Part shown: one piece after another, positions 17,616 to 27,898 of the stretch
How positions within the stretch are numbered: position 1 is the first letter of the stretch
Layout: every line of letters begins with the position of its first letter
Source of the DNA: Halarchaeum acidiphilum MH1-52-1
GTDB lineage: Archaea; Halobacteriota; Halobacteria; Halobacteriales; Halobacteriaceae
Assembly (NCBI RefSeq): GCF_000474235.1
Contig: NZ_BATA01000001.1
Location: forward strand, 1 to 64,000
DNA length: 64,000 nucleotides
Direction of reading: 5' to 3'
Program-made: the position numbers and the translations under genes
Notes under the pieces: model-generated
The model's database searches: none
Told to the model about the DNA's origin: nothing
Seen by the model: the letters and a program-made list of their open reading frames with translations, nothing else

Positions 17616-18890
17616 TCAGAGCGCGTCTCGGTAGGCCTCGATCGTCTCCTCGACGTCGGTCTCGGTGTGGCTCGCGGAGACGAACTGCGATTCGAACTGG
17701 TTCTGCGAGAGCATGATTCCCGCCTCACGCATCTCCGGGCGGAAGACGCGGTTCCACCGCTGGACGTTCGCGCGCCCGACGTCCGCGCCGTTCCGCGGGG
17801 CCTCCCCGTCGCGCGTGAAGACGACCTTGAACAGCGAGTCCGTCCCGACGACGCTGTACGCCGGCGCGCGCTCCGCGACGACGTCTCGGAGACCGTCGCG
17901 CAGACGCTCGCCGAGCGAGTTCACGTGCTCGTAGACGTCGTTCTCCGCGGCGTAGGTGAGCGTCTCCAGTCCCGCGGCCATCGTCACCGGGTGCCCGGAG
18001 AACGTCCCCGCCTGAAAGACGTCGCCCGACGGCGTGAACTCCTCCATGATCTCCGTCCGACCGCCGATGGCGCCGATCGGGAACCCGCCGCCGATGACCT
18101 TCCCGAACGTCGTGAGGTCGGGCGTGATCCCGTACTCCCCCTGCGCGCAGGAGAGACCGCCGACGCGGAAGCCCGTGATGACCTCGTCGAAGACGAGCAG
18201 CGCGCCGTGGTCCTCGGTGAGGTCGCGCAGCGTCTCGTGGTAGCCCGCCTCCGGCTCGACGATGCCCTTGTTCGCGAGGATCGGCTCGACGAGGACGGCC
18301 GCGATGTCGTCGCCGTGCTCCGCGAAGACCTCGGACGCAGCCTCCTCGTCGTTGAACGGAACCGTCAGGGTGTGCTCGGCGAAGGACTCGGGGATGCCGG
18401 GCGAGGACGGCGTCGCGCCCTCGCCGCCGCCCTCGACGAGCGTCGACTCCTGCGCGCCGTGATAGCCGCTCTCCATCACGACGATCTTGTCACGGCCCGT
18501 GTAGCCGCGCGCGAGGCGCACGGCGGAGACGGTGGCCTCCGTCCCGGAGTTGACGAAGCGCACCATCTCGACGCTCGGGACGTGGCGCGCGATGAACTCC
18601 GCGTGCTCGACCTCGACCTCCGTCGGCATCCCGTACATGGGACCCTCGCTCGCCCGGCGCTGGATCGCCGACTGGACGGACTCCGGGACGTCGTGGCCGA
18701 GGAGGAGCGGCCCGAGACCCATCACCCAGTCGACGTACTTGTTCCCGTCCGCGTCGACGACGCGGCCGGCATCGCCCTTCCGCACGAACGTCGGATACGG
18801 CTGCGGCGCCGCGCGCACCGAGGAGTTCACGCCGCCCGGCAGCACGCCGAGCGCCCGGTCGTAGAGATCGCGCGAAGTGTCGCGGTTCAT
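17616..18890 (-). CDS. hemL: Glutamate-1-semialdehyde 2,1-aminomutase
   Basis: The 424-residue PLP enzyme forms 5-aminolevulinate in the C5 pathway. Diagnostic segments are [20 protein letters not shown] at the N-terminus, [34 protein letters not shown], and [18 protein letters not shown] with the Schiff-base Lys. One family-typical stretch, normally EPVAGNMG, reads EPILANKG here. It leads the operon hemL-hemC-cobA-hemD, with 46 bp before hemC. The glutamyl-tRNA reductase gene is not in the window. Confidence 0.97.
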   Translation of the reverse strand: MNRDTSRDLYDRALGVLPGGVNSSVRAAPQPYPTFVRKGDAGRVVDADGNKYVDWVMGLGPLLLGHDVPESVQSAIQRRASEGPMYGMPTEVEVEHAEFIARHVPSVEMVRFVNSGTEATVSAVRLARGYTGRDKIVVMESGYHGAQESTLVEGGGEGATPSSPGIPESFAEHTLTVPFNDEEAASEVFAEHGDDIAAVLVEPILANKGIVEPEAGYHETLRDLTEDHGALLVFDEVITGFRVGGLSCAQGEYGITPDLTTFGKVIGGGFPIGAIGGRTEIMEEFTPSGDVFQAGTFSGHPVTMAAGLETLTYAAENDVYEHVNSLGERLRDGLRDVVAERAPAYSVVGTDSLFKVVFTRDGEAPRNGADVGRANVQRWNRVFRPEMREAGIMLSQNQFESQFVSASHTETDVEETIEAYRDAL

Positions 18891-18938
18891 GCGCGAAACG
18901 AGTACTGCCAGCGGGAAAGACCTTGCTGAGCGGTCGCG

Positions 18939-20600
18939 CTACACCGCCTCAAGGCCGGTCTTCCCGGTCCGGATCTGCGTCGCCGCGCTCACCGGGAGGA
19001 CGAACACCTTCCCATCGCCCTTGTTACCCGTCTTCGCGCCCTCGCAGATGGCGTCGACGACGTCGTCGGTGGGGGTGTCCGCGACGACGCACTCGACCTT
19101 CACCTTCTGGTGGAGATCGACGACGTACTCCTCGCCGCGCCACTGTCCGGTCGACGCGGGCTGGCTCCCCCGACCCGAGACGTCGGTGACGGTGAGCGAC
19201 GGCGCGCCGACCTCGGCGAGTTCGGCCTTCACGTCACCGAGCTTGTCCGGCCGGATGTACGCCATGACGAGTTCGATGTCGCTCGCCGGGCGACCCCCGT
19301 CCGCGACGGTGCCGCCGTCCGGGATGCTGACTGTGTCGTGCTCGCCGAACTCGGGATAGGTCTCGACGCCGTGCATCGTGACGTCGAGTCCCTCGTACTC
19401 GGATTCGGAGTCGACGCGTGCCCAGTTCACGCCGCGCGCGATCGTGAACAGGACGGCGGTGACGCCCGCGCTCAGCGCGCAGACGACGGCGACGCCGAGC
19501 ACCTGCACGCCGAACGCGGCGAACCGCGAGCCATCGATCGAGGCGGCGACGAAGGGGAACGCGAGCGTCCCGATGATGCCCGCCGTCCCGTGGACGGGGA
19601 AGACCGCGCAGACGTCGTCGACGTGCAGGCGGTGCTCGACGACGTCGAAGACGATGGGGAGCTGTGCGCCCGCGATCAGACCGAGGACGATCGCGCCCGG
19701 CCACGACGCGACGTCCGCGACCGGCGTGACGCAAACGAGACCCGCGAGGAGACCGTTGGCGAGGTAGAGCGTGTCGAGCTTCCGGGTGCGATACCACGCG
19801 AGAGCACCCGCGCCGACGCCGCCGAAGGCCATCCCGAGCGTCGTGTCGAGGGCGACCCGACCGACGTAGGTGAAGTTGTCGAGGACGATGTGGCCGCCGT
19901 TCATCGCGAAGACGGAGGCGGCGGTGCCGACGTTGAATCCGTACCACCCGAAACAGAGGATGAGCGTGCCGAGGACGGCGAGCGTGATGGAGTGACCGGG
20001 CATCACGTTCGGCGTGCCGTCGGCGTCGTAGCGCCCGCTTCGCGGCCCGATGAGGTACGCGCCGACGAGCGCGCTCACGCCACCGAGGCCGTGGACGATC
20101 GCGCCGCCAGCGAAGTCGTGGAAGCCGAGCTGCGCGAGCCACCCGCCCGACCAGACGAGCCCGTCCGCGATCGGATAGACGACGCCCGCGATGACCGCCG
20201 TGTAGACGACGTACATCCGCGGCCGGGTACGGCCCGCGACCGCGCCGGAGACGACGTTCGCCGCGGCGATGGCGAAGACGCCGCCGAAGAGCCAGTGCGT
20301 CCACGCGCCCGTCTCGTTCGCCGGCGCGTAGACGCCGCCGAACGCGCCGGCGACGTCGAGAGCGCCGCCACCCGTCACCTCGCCGACGATCGCGGCGATC
20401 GCCGCGCCGACCGCGAAGTAGACGATGAGGCCGACGACCAGCGTGATGATCGTCTGAGTGAGCTGATTGGCGACGTTCTTCGCGCGCACCTGCCCGGCCT
20501 CCAGCATCGCGAACCCCGCCTTCATGAAGAAGATGAGGAACGTGGCGAGGAGCAGCCAGACGAGGTTGACGCCCGTCATGACGGTCGAGAGGTCGCTCAC
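18939..20600 (-). CDS. amt: Ammonium transporter fused to a P-II (GlnK) domain, copy 1
   Basis: The 553-residue protein has an Amt channel (about residues 1-415, 11 membrane segments) with [40 protein letters not shown] and the pore histidine in [14 protein letters not shown] linker with [13 protein letters not shown] leads to a full P-II domain at about residues 440-553. The T-loop has [20 protein letters not shown]. In most prokaryotes GlnK is separate and plugs Amt when nitrogen is plentiful; here the regulator is covalently attached. A second fusion lies upstream at 21404-23200. The region 20601-21121 upstream holds no gene I can support. Confidence 0.95.
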   Translation of the reverse strand: MSDLSTVMTGVNLVWLLLATFLIFFMKAGFAMLEAGQVRAKNVANQLTQTIITLVVGLIVYFAVGAAIAAIVGEVTGGGALDVAGAFGGVYAPANETGAWTHWLFGGVFAIAAANVVSGAVAGRTRPRMYVVYTAVIAGVVYPIADGLVWSGGWLAQLGFHDFAGGAIVHGLGGVSALVGAYLIGPRSGRYDADGTPNVMPGHSITLAVLGTLILCFGWYGFNVGTAASVFAMNGGHIVLDNFTYVGRVALDTTLGMAFGGVGAGALAWYRTRKLDTLYLANGLLAGLVCVTPVADVASWPGAIVLGLIAGAQLPIVFDVVEHRLHVDDVCAVFPVHGTAGIIGTLAFPFVAASIDGSRFAAFGVQVLGVAVVCALSAGVTAVLFTIARGVNWARVDSESEYEGLDVTMHGVETYPEFGEHDTVSIPDGGTVADGGRPASDIELVMAYIRPDKLGDVKAELAEVGAPSLTVTDVSGRGSQPASTGQWRGEEYVVDLHQKVKVECVVADTPTDDVVDAICEGAKTGNKGDGKVFVLPVSAATQIRTGKTGLEAV

Positions 20601-21121
20601 GCCGTCTCACCTCGGATTCGGCCGTCCGTCCGTCCGTTCGCCGGCGCGACGGGGTTCACGGCGCGCCCCCCGCATCGCTACCCGTACTCGTATCGTGCTC
20701 AGTCACGGGGGAGCGCAGGGTGTCAACCGATAAAAGCCCTCGCTTAAAATAACCGCCCTATATCCGATTCAGGTAGCCATACGTCCAATTGTTGAAGAAG
20801 TATAATGTGTATAAGGAGACCAACGGCCGAGTCGACGGGCGGAAATCGCCGGAACAGTGGACGTGCGTCCACCCCACCGGCGGCCCGAACAGCGAACCTA
20901 CGTGGCGGCGCGCGACGGCGCCGCCGAGTCGACGAAGTGACTGAGTACGACGAGCGTGGCCGTCGACCAAAGCCACGGATACGCGACTCAGGGTGCGACG
21001 ATCACCCCCGAGTCTGGCGGCCGCGCGGCACGCGACCGACCGCGACCTCTCCCGACGCCGGGGCGAGCGGGGCCCGTCCCCGGGGCGATCCACGTCGCCG
21101 CGTCGACGCCGGGGGTCACGC
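20601..21121. other. Non-coding gap upstream of amt copy 1
   Basis: About 520 bp separate the copy-1 start from the GlnK remnant. The part next to the gene (20740-20830) is AT-rich and contains TATA-like stretches, so it probably carries the amt promoter. The remainder is GC-rich, with overlapping open frames on both strands that show no family resemblance. I see no defined element beyond the promoter region. Confidence 0.6.
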
Positions 21122-21198
21122 TCAGATCGCCTCGGGAGCGGGCTTACCGGTGCGAATCTGGAGGGCCTCCTCCACGTCGATGATGAAGCCCTTGCCAG
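21122..21198 (-). pseudogene. Remnant of a third P-II (GlnK) C-terminus
   Basis: The last 24 codons of an open frame here read [16 protein letters not shown] followed by GKPAPEAI. This is nearly identical to the C-terminus of copy 2, whose end at 21404-21480 has the same bases at roughly nine in ten positions. The rest of a P-II domain is missing. Upstream of the fragment the frame continues only through the tandem repeat at 21245-21369. This is best explained as the end of a former third copy, or a partial duplication, left between the two intact fusions. Confidence 0.85.
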
Positions 21199-21244
21199 CG
21201 GCGGACCGCTTCGCGGCCCGACTGGCCCGCGAGACGGCGGTCGT

Positions 21245-21369
21245 CTCGCGGATATCGCTGGGAGCGATGCTCCCAGCTGACCACGCGAGGGCCGTGCTCT
21301 CGCGGATATCGCCGGAAGCGATGCTCCCAGCTGACCACGCGAGAGCCGTGCTCTCGCGGATATCGCCGG
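21245..21369. repeat. 54-bp tandem repeat (2.3 copies) containing a hairpin
   Basis: Units start at 21245, 21299 and 21353 (partial), spaced exactly 54 bp. A more degenerate copy may precede them. Each unit has CTCGCGGATATCGC, and the first contains a perfect 9-bp stem (21257-21265 with 21269-21277). Because 54 is divisible by three, an open frame passes through as repeats of DIRESTALAWSAGSIA joined to the GlnK remnant. I regard translation as unlikely. Confidence 0.88.
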
Positions 21370-21403
21370 GTTCGTAGGCCGCACTGGATCGGGTCATCCC
21401 CCC

Positions 21404-23200
21404 TCAGACCGCCTCGGGACCAGTCTTACCGGTGCGAATCTGGAGGGCTTCCTCCACGTCGATGATGAAGACCTTGCCGTCGCCGGGTTCGCCGGTCTTC
21501 GCGCCCTCCCGAATGGCGTCCGCGACGTCCGCCGCGGGGATGTCGGCGACGACGCACTCGATCTTCACCTTCTGGTGGAGGTCGACGACGTACTCCTCGC
21601 CGCGCCACTGCTCGGTCGTCGAGGGCTGGCTCCCCCGACCCGAGACGTTCGTCACGGTGAGCGACGGCGCGCCGACCTCCGCCAGCGACTTCTTCACTTC
21701 GCCGAGCCGGTCCGGACGGATGTACGCCATGACCAGCTTGATCTCGCTGTCGTCCTCGCCGCCGTCGGTGCGGAGTTCGCGCTCCTGTTCCTCGACGTCT
21801 CTGCCACCGTCCGTACGGATTTCCGTAGTATCCATGACTTCGCCGCCGTCCGTGCGAACCTCGTGCTCGCCGCCGTCCGTGCGTGCCTGATTGCGCTCGC
21901 CGCCGTCCGTGACGACGCCCTCGTCGACGAACTCGGGGTAGGCTTCGATGCCGTGCTCGCCGCGGTCGAGTCCGATCTCCTCCTCGTGCTCCTCGACGCG
22001 GAGACCCCAGATGCCGTCCGCGATCTTCAGCGCGATGGCCGTCGTGACGATCGTCCAGATCGCGATGACGATGACGCCCGCGATCTGCATCGCGAGCTGC
22101 GAGCCGAAGTTCGCGTAGCCGCTCGCGGCGAACACCGGGATCAGGATGGTCCCGATGGCGCCCGCGCTCCCGTGGACCGCGAAGACGCCGCAGACGTCGT
22201 CGATCTTGAGGCTCTCGACGACCCAGCGGTAGACGATCGGCGTCTGCACGCCGCCGACGAGGCCGATGATCAGCGCGCCCCACCACGTGACGTGGGCGCA
22301 CGCGCCCGTGATCGCGACGAGACCGGCGAGCAGGCCGTTCGCCGCGAAGAGCGGGTCGGGCTTGCCCTCCTGCATCGTCGTGACGATGGTCGATCCGACC
22401 GCGCCGATACCCATCGCGAGCGTCGTGTTCAGCGCGACGCGACCGAGCGCGCCGCCGTTGAACGTCAGAGTCCCCGCGTCGACGTTCGCGGTCAGGACGC
22501 TCGCCTGCGTCCCGACGTTGAAGCCGTACCAGCCGAACGCGAGGATCAACGTCCCGATGACGGCGAAGACGACGGAGTGGCCCGGAATCGGCCGCGGGTT
22601 CCCCTCGCTGTCGAAGCGCCCGCGGCGCGGCCCGACCATGTAGGCCGCGACGAGGCCGGCGATGCCGCCGAGCATGTGAACGACCGTCGCACCCGCGAAG
22701 TCCTCGTAGCCGGCGCCGATGATCTGGCCGAGGAAGCCGCTCCCGGCGAGCAGACCGCCGCTCCACGCGAACCCCTGAATGACGGGGTAGATGATCGCCG
22801 TGAGGCAGATGGCCATGAACACGTACGCGGAGAACTTGATGCGCTCCGCGACCGCGCCCGAGACGATGGTCGCGGCCGTCATCGCGAACACCGCGCCGAA
22901 GAGCCAACTGACCCAACTCCCCGAGGAGCTGATGTACGAGAAGGCGCTCGCGAAGCTGAGCGCCTGCCCGCTCGTCAGCATCGCGGCGACCGACGCGATG
23001 CCCGCCCCGACGAGGAAGTACACGAGGACGCCGAGCGCCCAGTCCATCATGTTCTTCATGACGACGTTGCCCGCGTTCTTCGCGCGCACCTGCCCGGCTT
23101 CGAGCAGCGCGAAGCCCGGCTGCATGAAGAAGATGAGGAAGGTGACGATGAGCACCCACACCGTGTTGACGCCGCTGGCGATGCTGGCGACGTCTACCAT
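21404..23200 (-). CDS. amt: Ammonium transporter fused to a P-II (GlnK) domain, copy 2
   Basis: The 598-residue protein has an Amt domain at residues 1-420 ([58 protein letters not shown]). An unusual linker at about residues 425-485 contains five TDGG motifs. A P-II domain follows (about 486-598) with [20 protein letters not shown], a T-loop [20 protein letters not shown] and the C-terminal [19 protein letters not shown]. The P-II part is close to that of copy 1, but the channel parts differ more. It probably imports ammonium with built-in nitrogen/energy sensing. The upstream gap 23201-23505 is AT-rich and likely holds its promoter. Confidence 0.95.
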   Translation of the reverse strand: MVDVASIASGVNTVWVLIVTFLIFFMQPGFALLEAGQVRAKNAGNVVMKNMMDWALGVLVYFLVGAGIASVAAMLTSGQALSFASAFSYISSSGSWVSWLFGAVFAMTAATIVSGAVAERIKFSAYVFMAICLTAIIYPVIQGFAWSGGLLAGSGFLGQIIGAGYEDFAGATVVHMLGGIAGLVAAYMVGPRRGRFDSEGNPRPIPGHSVVFAVIGTLILAFGWYGFNVGTQASVLTANVDAGTLTFNGGALGRVALNTTLAMGIGAVGSTIVTTMQEGKPDPLFAANGLLAGLVAITGACAHVTWWGALIIGLVGGVQTPIVYRWVVESLKIDDVCGVFAVHGSAGAIGTILIPVFAASGYANFGSQLAMQIAGVIVIAIWTIVTTAIALKIADGIWGLRVEEHEEEIGLDRGEHGIEAYPEFVDEGVVTDGGERNQARTDGGEHEVRTDGGEVMDTTEIRTDGGRDVEEQERELRTDGGEDDSEIKLVMAYIRPDRLGEVKKSLAEVGAPSLTVTNVSGRGSQPSTTEQWRGEEYVVDLHQKVKIECVVADIPAADVADAIREGAKTGEPGDGKVFIIDVEEALQIRTGKTGPEAV

Positions 23201-23505
23201 TCCTCTCCCCCGTCGGTGCGACCCTGCATTAGACGACCGTGGACCTGAATCGGCGAGTTGCGTGAAATCATCTTGCTAATCTACGAGAGAACCGCAGGGA
23301 ATGGCTAAACATAACCTTTTGCTTTAAGAACGGGGAATAATGAGAAGTCAACTGTGCGTATGACCGATATTTATTCGGGTATCTACTGTATAAGGATGTA
23401 TTATATCCAATTCCTCGTCAAATATCGGCTCAAAACCGTCCGCACGTAGTGCGTTTCAGTTGTCAGTATCGCCGCTCTCGGCGTGAAATCCCGGGCCCGC
23501 GCCGG
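23201..23505. promoter_or_regulatory. AT-rich intergenic region upstream of amt copy 2
   Basis: The stretch has AT-rich runs such as CATAACCTTTTGCTTTAAGA near 23310 and TATTTATTCGGGTATC near 23370, clearly different from the flanking GC-rich DNA. It lies before the leftward amt gene, and the 3' end of hemB (also leftward) is at its far edge. It probably contains the amt promoter with TATA/BRE elements and nitrogen-control sites. No recognised operator was identified. Confidence 0.5.
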
Positions 23506-24519
23506 CTACTCCAGCGCCGCCGCGATGTCCTCCGCGAAGTAGGTGATGATCAGATCGGCGCCCGCGCGCTTGATCGAGAGCACCGACTCGTACGCGCTCT
23601 CGGTGACGTCCAACCACCCCATCTCGCCGGCCGCCTGCAGCATCGCGTACTCGCCCGAGACGTTGTACGCCGCCACGGGGTGGTCGAACTCCCGGCGGAC
23701 GTCCGCCACGACGTCGAGGTACGGGAGCGCCGGCTTCACCATCAGCACGTCCGCGCCCTCCTCGGCGTCGCGCGCGGCCATCCGCATCGCCTCGCGCCGG
23801 TTGGCCGGGTCCATCTGGTAGTGGCGCCGGTCGCCGAACGCCGGCGCGCCGTCCGCCGCGTCGCGGAACGGTCCGTAGAACGCCGAGGCGTACTTCACCG
23901 CGTACGCCATCACCGGCACGTTCTCGTGGCCCGCGTCGTCGAGCGCCTCCCGAATCGCGCCCACCTGCCCGTCCGACATCGCGGACGGCGCGACCATGTC
24001 CGCGCCCGCCTCGACGTGCGAGACCGCCGTCCGCGCGAGCAGGTCGAGCGTCTCGTCGTTCTTCACCGTCAGTCCGTCGCCGTCGCCATCGTGGGCGCCC
24101 CCTTCCCAGCGCTCCCTCGCCTCGCTCGCGAGGACCCCGCAGTGGCCGTGGTCCGTGTACTCACAGAGACAGACGTCGGTGATCACGTACGCGTCCGTCT
24201 CCGCGCTGATCCGCCGAACCGCCTCCTGCACGACGCCGTCCTGTGCCCACGCGCGCGACCCGCGCTCGTCCTTCGACTCGGGGATCCCGAAGACGAGAAC
24301 GGCCTCGACGCCCGTCGCCAGCACCTCCTCGACGCGCGCCACCGCCTCCGAGATCGGCACGCGCTCGTGTCCCGGCATCGACTCGATGGGCACGCGCTCC
24401 TCGGTCGTCGCGTCCACGAATATGGGCGCGACGAGGTCGCTCGCGTCCAGACTCGTCTCACTCACCAGCCCGCGCACACCGTCCCCGCGGAGCCGTCGCG
24501 GGCGTCGCGTCAAGTCCAT
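23506..24519 (-). CDS. hemB: Porphobilinogen synthase (5-aminolevulinate dehydratase)
   Basis: The 337-residue enzyme condenses two 5-aminolevulinate molecules. It has the zinc-type metal site [14 protein letters not shown] near residue 117 and the two active-site lysines in [19 protein letters not shown] and [12 protein letters not shown]. The cysteine-rich site indicates a Zn-dependent enzyme rather than the Mg-dependent Asp type. It sits apart from hemL-C-cobA-D, separated by the two amt genes, and has its own promoter region at 24520-24640. Confidence 0.97.
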   Translation of the reverse strand: MDLTRRPRRLRGDGVRGLVSETSLDASDLVAPIFVDATTEERVPIESMPGHERVPISEAVARVEEVLATGVEAVLVFGIPESKDERGSRAWAQDGVVQEAVRRISAETDAYVITDVCLCEYTDHGHCGVLASEARERWEGGAHDGDGDGLTVKNDETLDLLARTAVSHVEAGADMVAPSAMSDGQVGAIREALDDAGHENVPVMAYAVKYASAFYGPFRDAADGAPAFGDRRHYQMDPANRREAMRMAARDAEEGADVLMVKPALPYLDVVADVRREFDHPVAAYNVSGEYAMLQAAGEMGWLDVTESAYESVLSIKRAGADLIITYFAEDIAAALE

Positions 24520-24663
24520 ACGGGTACGTGGGCCGCCGCCCGCTTATCGTTCCCGGAGGCGTCACGGCGTAGCAGAGAGACCACTGCGCAACGCAGACGG
24601 CGTGAACCTCTGCGATCAAAACGGGCTCTTGGATCATCCCGAGAACCGGCCTCGAACAGCGCA

Positions 24664-24718
24664 GGTGGGGTCACCCCACCACAGCGGGTTCTATATCCCG
24701 ACATGGGATTTATGTCGG
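24664..24718. promoter_or_regulatory. Two palindromes upstream of the 24767 gene
   Basis: First, 24664-24680 is an 8-bp inverted repeat around one base (GGTGGGGT-C-ACCCCACC). Second, CCGACAT at 24698-24704 pairs with ATGTCGG at 24712-24718 across 7 bp. A TATA-like CTATATCC at 24691 lies between them. The position 50-100 bp before the rightward gene suggests operator sites, but the regulator is unknown. Confidence 0.4.
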
Positions 24719-24766
24719 TTCGGCTGGCGGACAACTATTTCCGTGACAGTCGCACACACTGACGCG

Positions 24767-25141
24767 ATGACGGCCATCGCACTCGATGCGACCGGCGACT
24801 GGGGTGAGGAACTCCTCCACGCGTACTACGCGGCGCGTCAGGGCAAGAAGCGCCGCCTCCGGCCGGACGAGAAGTGGAGCGAACCCGAGGCGACGCCCGG
24901 GTTCCAGCTGGGGCTCGAGTACCTCGGCGAGCGCCCCTACGTCGAGGCCGTCGTCCCCGACGACCTCGGCGCGTGCCTCGATGGCTACGATGAAACGGTC
25001 TCCGGCGACACGCTCGCCGCCCTCGTCGACGACCTCCGCGACGCGGCCCCCGACGAGCGAGCGTTCGACGTCGAGACGGGCCCGGTCGCCGTCTGCGAGT
25101 TCGCCGCGGAGAACGGCCTCGCCGTGGAACTTCGCGACTGA
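24767..25141 (+). CDS. Uncharacterised conserved-looking haloarchaeal protein
   Basis: The 124-residue soluble acidic protein begins MTAIALDATGDWGEELLHAY. I do not recognise the family. Visible features are a basic patch KKRRLRPDEKW near residue 27, a central FQLGLEYLGERPYVEAVVPD, and no Cys cluster, signal peptide or membrane helix. The codon composition is typical of the surrounding genes. It precedes the MFS gene by 90 bp on the same strand. A small alpha/beta protein is likely; function is unknown. Confidence 0.65.
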   Translation: MTAIALDATGDWGEELLHAYYAARQGKKRRLRPDEKWSEPEATPGFQLGLEYLGERPYVEAVVPDDLGACLDGYDETVSGDTLAALVDDLRDAAPDERAFDVETGPVAVCEFAAENGLAVELRD

Positions 25142-25231
25142 CCATGAACGCTCCGACGGTGCCAAGCGCCGCTCGCCCGTCGTCACCCTGAAGACGTAAC
25201 GCGTTTCTCCCTTCTCTCAGTTCGTGTAGTC

Positions 25232-26494
25232 GTGACCGCCACCGACACCGGACGGCGCACGCAATTCCTCGCGCTCCACCTCGTTCGTTTCGCGGGGCGT
25301 TTCGGGTTCTCGGCGCTCGTCGTCCTCCTCCCCTACTACGTCAACCGCCTCGACGCATCGGGCTTGACGACCGGTCTCTTCTACACGGGATTCACCGCCG
25401 CGCAGCTCGTCGCCGTCGTTCCGATCGCGTGGGCCGGCGACCGCTACGACAAACGTCTCGTCCTCCTCGGAGCGCTCGGCTTCGGGGGGGTCGTCTACGC
25501 GCTGTTCACGCTCGTCGAGACGCCCGCCGCGCTCGTCGGTATCCGCGCTCTCCAAGGGATCGTCGTCGTCGCCGTCAGCCTCCTCACGCTCGCGTTCGTC
25601 GGCGAGCTCGCGACGCCGGAGACGCGCGCGAACGAGATCGGCAAGTCCAACGCGGCGCGCTTCGCCGCCGCCATCGCCGGCAGCATCGCCGTCGGGCTTC
25701 TCTATCCCGTGGTCGGCTTCGCGCCGATCTTCTGGATCCTCGTCGCGTTCTACGCCGTCACCTTCCTCGCGGTCGTCTTCGTCCTTCAGTCCGACACCAC
25801 GACGATTCGCGGCTTCCCGTTCTCCGGGCTGGCGTTCAACGAACGCATCCGCACGCTCAGCGTCTTCCGCGCCCAGTACGCCGTCGCCGTCACCCTCGTC
25901 CGCACGTGGGTTCCGCTGTTCGCGGGCGTCGTCGCCGCGCGCGGCGGTCTCGGAATGGTCACGCTCGCCGTCAGCCTCGTCGTCGTCGCCGAGAAGCTCA
26001 TGAACCTCGTCCTCCAGCCAGCCATCGGATCGCTCTCCGATCGCTACGGTCGCGCGCTCTTCGTCTTCATCGGGGGAGGCTTCTACGGCGTCGTCGCGCT
26101 CGCGATCCCGTTCACGCCCGCGATCGGCACCGCACTCTCCCTCCCCGAGACCATCCCCGGCGTCGGCTACGTCTCGGCCGCCTTCCTCCCGCTCCTCGCT
26201 CTCAACGCCCTCCTCGGCGTCACCGAAGCCTTCCGCGAACCCGCGAGCATGGCGCTGTTCGCCGATGAGGGCAGTAGCGACGAGACCAGCGGCGTGGCCG
26301 CAAGCTTCGGCGTCCGAGACCTCGTCTGGCGTCCCGGCAGTCTCCTCGCGCCCATCGTCGGCGGCTGGCTCATGGGATCCGTCGGAATGGACTGGGTGTT
26401 CTACCTCGGGGGACTCGCCGCGCTCGTCGGCGTCACCTCGTTCCTCCTCGTCCTCGTGCGCGCCCACGGACGCGGCGCCCTCACCGAGTGGTGA
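25232..26494 (+). CDS. MFS transporter
   Basis: The 420-residue protein has about 12 hydrophobic segments in two halves. The MFS loop 2-3 motif is present as IAWAGDRYDKRLVLLGALGF (residues 65-84), and the matching loop 8-9 motif in the second half is IGSLSDRYGRALFVF. It starts with GTG. The substrate is unknown; drug or metabolite export is usual for this type. Its end overlaps the convergent ecfT gene by 14 bp. Confidence 0.9.
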   Translation: MTATDTGRRTQFLALHLVRFAGRFGFSALVVLLPYYVNRLDASGLTTGLFYTGFTAAQLVAVVPIAWAGDRYDKRLVLLGALGFGGVVYALFTLVETPAALVGIRALQGIVVVAVSLLTLAFVGELATPETRANEIGKSNAARFAAAIAGSIAVGLLYPVVGFAPIFWILVAFYAVTFLAVVFVLQSDTTTIRGFPFSGLAFNERIRTLSVFRAQYAVAVTLVRTWVPLFAGVVAARGGLGMVTLAVSLVVVAEKLMNLVLQPAIGSLSDRYGRALFVFIGGGFYGVVALAIPFTPAIGTALSLPETIPGVGYVSAAFLPLLALNALLGVTEAFREPASMALFADEGSSDETSGVAASFGVRDLVWRPGSLLAPIVGGWLMGSVGMDWVFYLGGLAALVGVTSFLLVLVRAHGRGALTEW

Positions 26495-27200
26495 GCGACA
26501 ACGCGGCCGCGGCGACGATCCCGGCCGCGACGCAGAGAACGGCGTAATCCCGCCACTCGAACGCGAGCGCGGGCGGGGTCGGATTCCACGAGAGGCAGCG
26601 TGCCCGGAGCGCGAGCGCGAGCGCGTCCGCGCGACGAAACGCCCGCGCGAGCGCCCCGATCGCGAGATGCGCCACGCGCCGATCGACGCGGCGCTCGTCG
26701 CCCAACCGGACCCACGACGCCGCGCGGAGCCGTCGCAGGTCGGACTGGAGGAGCGGGAGGAACCGGAAGACGAGCGAGACGCCGAGCGCGCAGTAGCGCC
26801 CGACGGTCCCGGGGAGGAGCCACGCGACCGCCGCCCGCGAGTCCCGCGGCGGCGTCGTGTGGACGTACGCGGCCGCGAGCGCGAGGAGGAGGAGCGTCCG
26901 ATAGACCGAGAGCAGGGGATCGATCGCCGCCGCGGGATCGACCCACGGCGGGCCGAGTCGGAGCGCACCGAGGAGCGGCGCGACGAGGAGGAAGGGGAGA
27001 ACGCCGCGGTACTCCGCGAGCGCCGCCGGCACCGACAGTCCGCAGCCGCGGAGCGCGAGCAGGCAGACGACGGTGAGCGCGAGCAGCCACCGGGGCGTCG
27101 CGTGTGCGAGCGCGACCGCCGCGACGACGGCCTGCACCGCCAGTTTCGTTCGCGGATCGAGGCGGTGGCCGAGGGTATCCCCCGGCTCGTGGCTCAACAC
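26481..27200 (-). CDS. ecfT: ECF transporter transmembrane component (EcfT/BioN/CbiQ type)
   Basis: The 239-residue membrane protein has about five to six hydrophobic segments. N-terminal LGHRLDPRTKLAVQAVVAAV is the typical EcfT opening. The coupling region near LVFRFLPLLQSDLRRLRAAS and RAFRRADALALALRARC carries the A-R-G-like motifs that contact the ATPase. It follows bioY and ecfA and overlaps ecfA by 7 bp, which indicates a dedicated biotin importer. Confidence 0.9.
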   Translation of the reverse strand: MLSHEPGDTLGHRLDPRTKLAVQAVVAAVALAHATPRWLLALTVVCLLALRGCGLSVPAALAEYRGVLPFLLVAPLLGALRLGPPWVDPAAAIDPLLSVYRTLLLLALAAAYVHTTPPRDSRAAVAWLLPGTVGRYCALGVSLVFRFLPLLQSDLRRLRAASWVRLGDERRVDRRVAHLAIGALARAFRRADALALALRARCLSWNPTPPALAFEWRDYAVLCVAAGIVAAAALSLTTR

Positions 27201-27895
27201 GGCCGCTCAACCGGGAGACCGTCCAGTCGCTCGATAGCGTTCGCGGGGGTGTCGTCCACGACGATCGATCCGTCGGCGAGCACGACCAGACGATCCGCCG
27301 GCGCCAGCACGTCGCGGAGGTCGTGCGTCACGACGACGACGCTCGTCCCCGACGCGTCGAGCGCGCGAAGCCTGTCCAGCACGCTCTCGCGGGCGGGCGC
27401 GTCCAGCCCCGTGAACGGCTCGTCGAGCACGAGGTGGTCGGGACGCATCGCCAGCGCCGCCGCGATCGCGACGCGCTCGCGTTCCCCACCGGAGAGCGCG
27501 TCGATGCGCGCCGCCGTCCGCCCGTCGAGGTTCACCGCCGCGAGGGCATCCGTCACGCGCGCCTCGATCTCCTCGCGCGACAGGCCGAGGTTCTCCGGGC
27601 CGAACGCGACGTCCTCGCCGACCGTCGGCGCGACGAACCCGTCGCGGGGTTCCTGAAACACCATCCCGACCGCCGTCCGCGCGGCGACGAGGTCCGCGTC
27701 CACCCGCGTACCGTTCACCCGCACCGCGCCCGCGTCGGGTTCGAGCAGCCCGTTCCAGTGGCGCACGAGCGTCGTCTTCCCCGATCCGTTCGCGCCCGCG
27801 ATGACGACGAACTCGCCGTCGTCGATGGTCAGAGACACGCCGTCGAGTGCCGTCGCCTCGCCGTACCGGTGGACGAGGCCGTCCGTCTCGATCAC
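27194..27895 (-). CDS. ecfA: ECF transporter ATPase (EcfA/BioM)
   Basis: The 233-residue ABC ATPase has Walker A GANGSGKTTLVRHW (about 33-46), a Q-loop in VGMVFQEPRDGFVAP, signature LSGGERERVAIAAAL, Walker B HLVLDEPFTGLD, and the H-loop histidine in VVVVTHDLRDVL. It hydrolyses ATP to power the BioY/EcfT module. Only one ATPase gene is present, so the complex would use a homodimer. It lies between bioY and ecfT with tight spacing. Confidence 0.95.
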   Translation of the reverse strand: MIETDGLVHRYGEATALDGVSLTIDDGEFVVIAGANGSGKTTLVRHWNGLLEPDAGAVRVNGTRVDADLVAARTAVGMVFQEPRDGFVAPTVGEDVAFGPENLGLSREEIEARVTDALAAVNLDGRTAARIDALSGGERERVAIAAALAMRPDHLVLDEPFTGLDAPARESVLDRLRALDASGTSVVVVTHDLRDVLAPADRLVVLADGSIVVDDTPANAIERLDGLPVERPC

Positions 27896-27898
27896 GCG

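Noticed and set aside
17556-18929. A 457-codon plus-strand open frame
   Set aside because: It runs antisense to hemL with the low-complexity residue bias of a shadow frame.
20758-21384. A 208-codon minus-strand frame spanning the amt gap
   Set aside because: It uses another frame of the 54-bp repeat and GlnK remnant and gives Arg/Ser/Pro-rich sequence.
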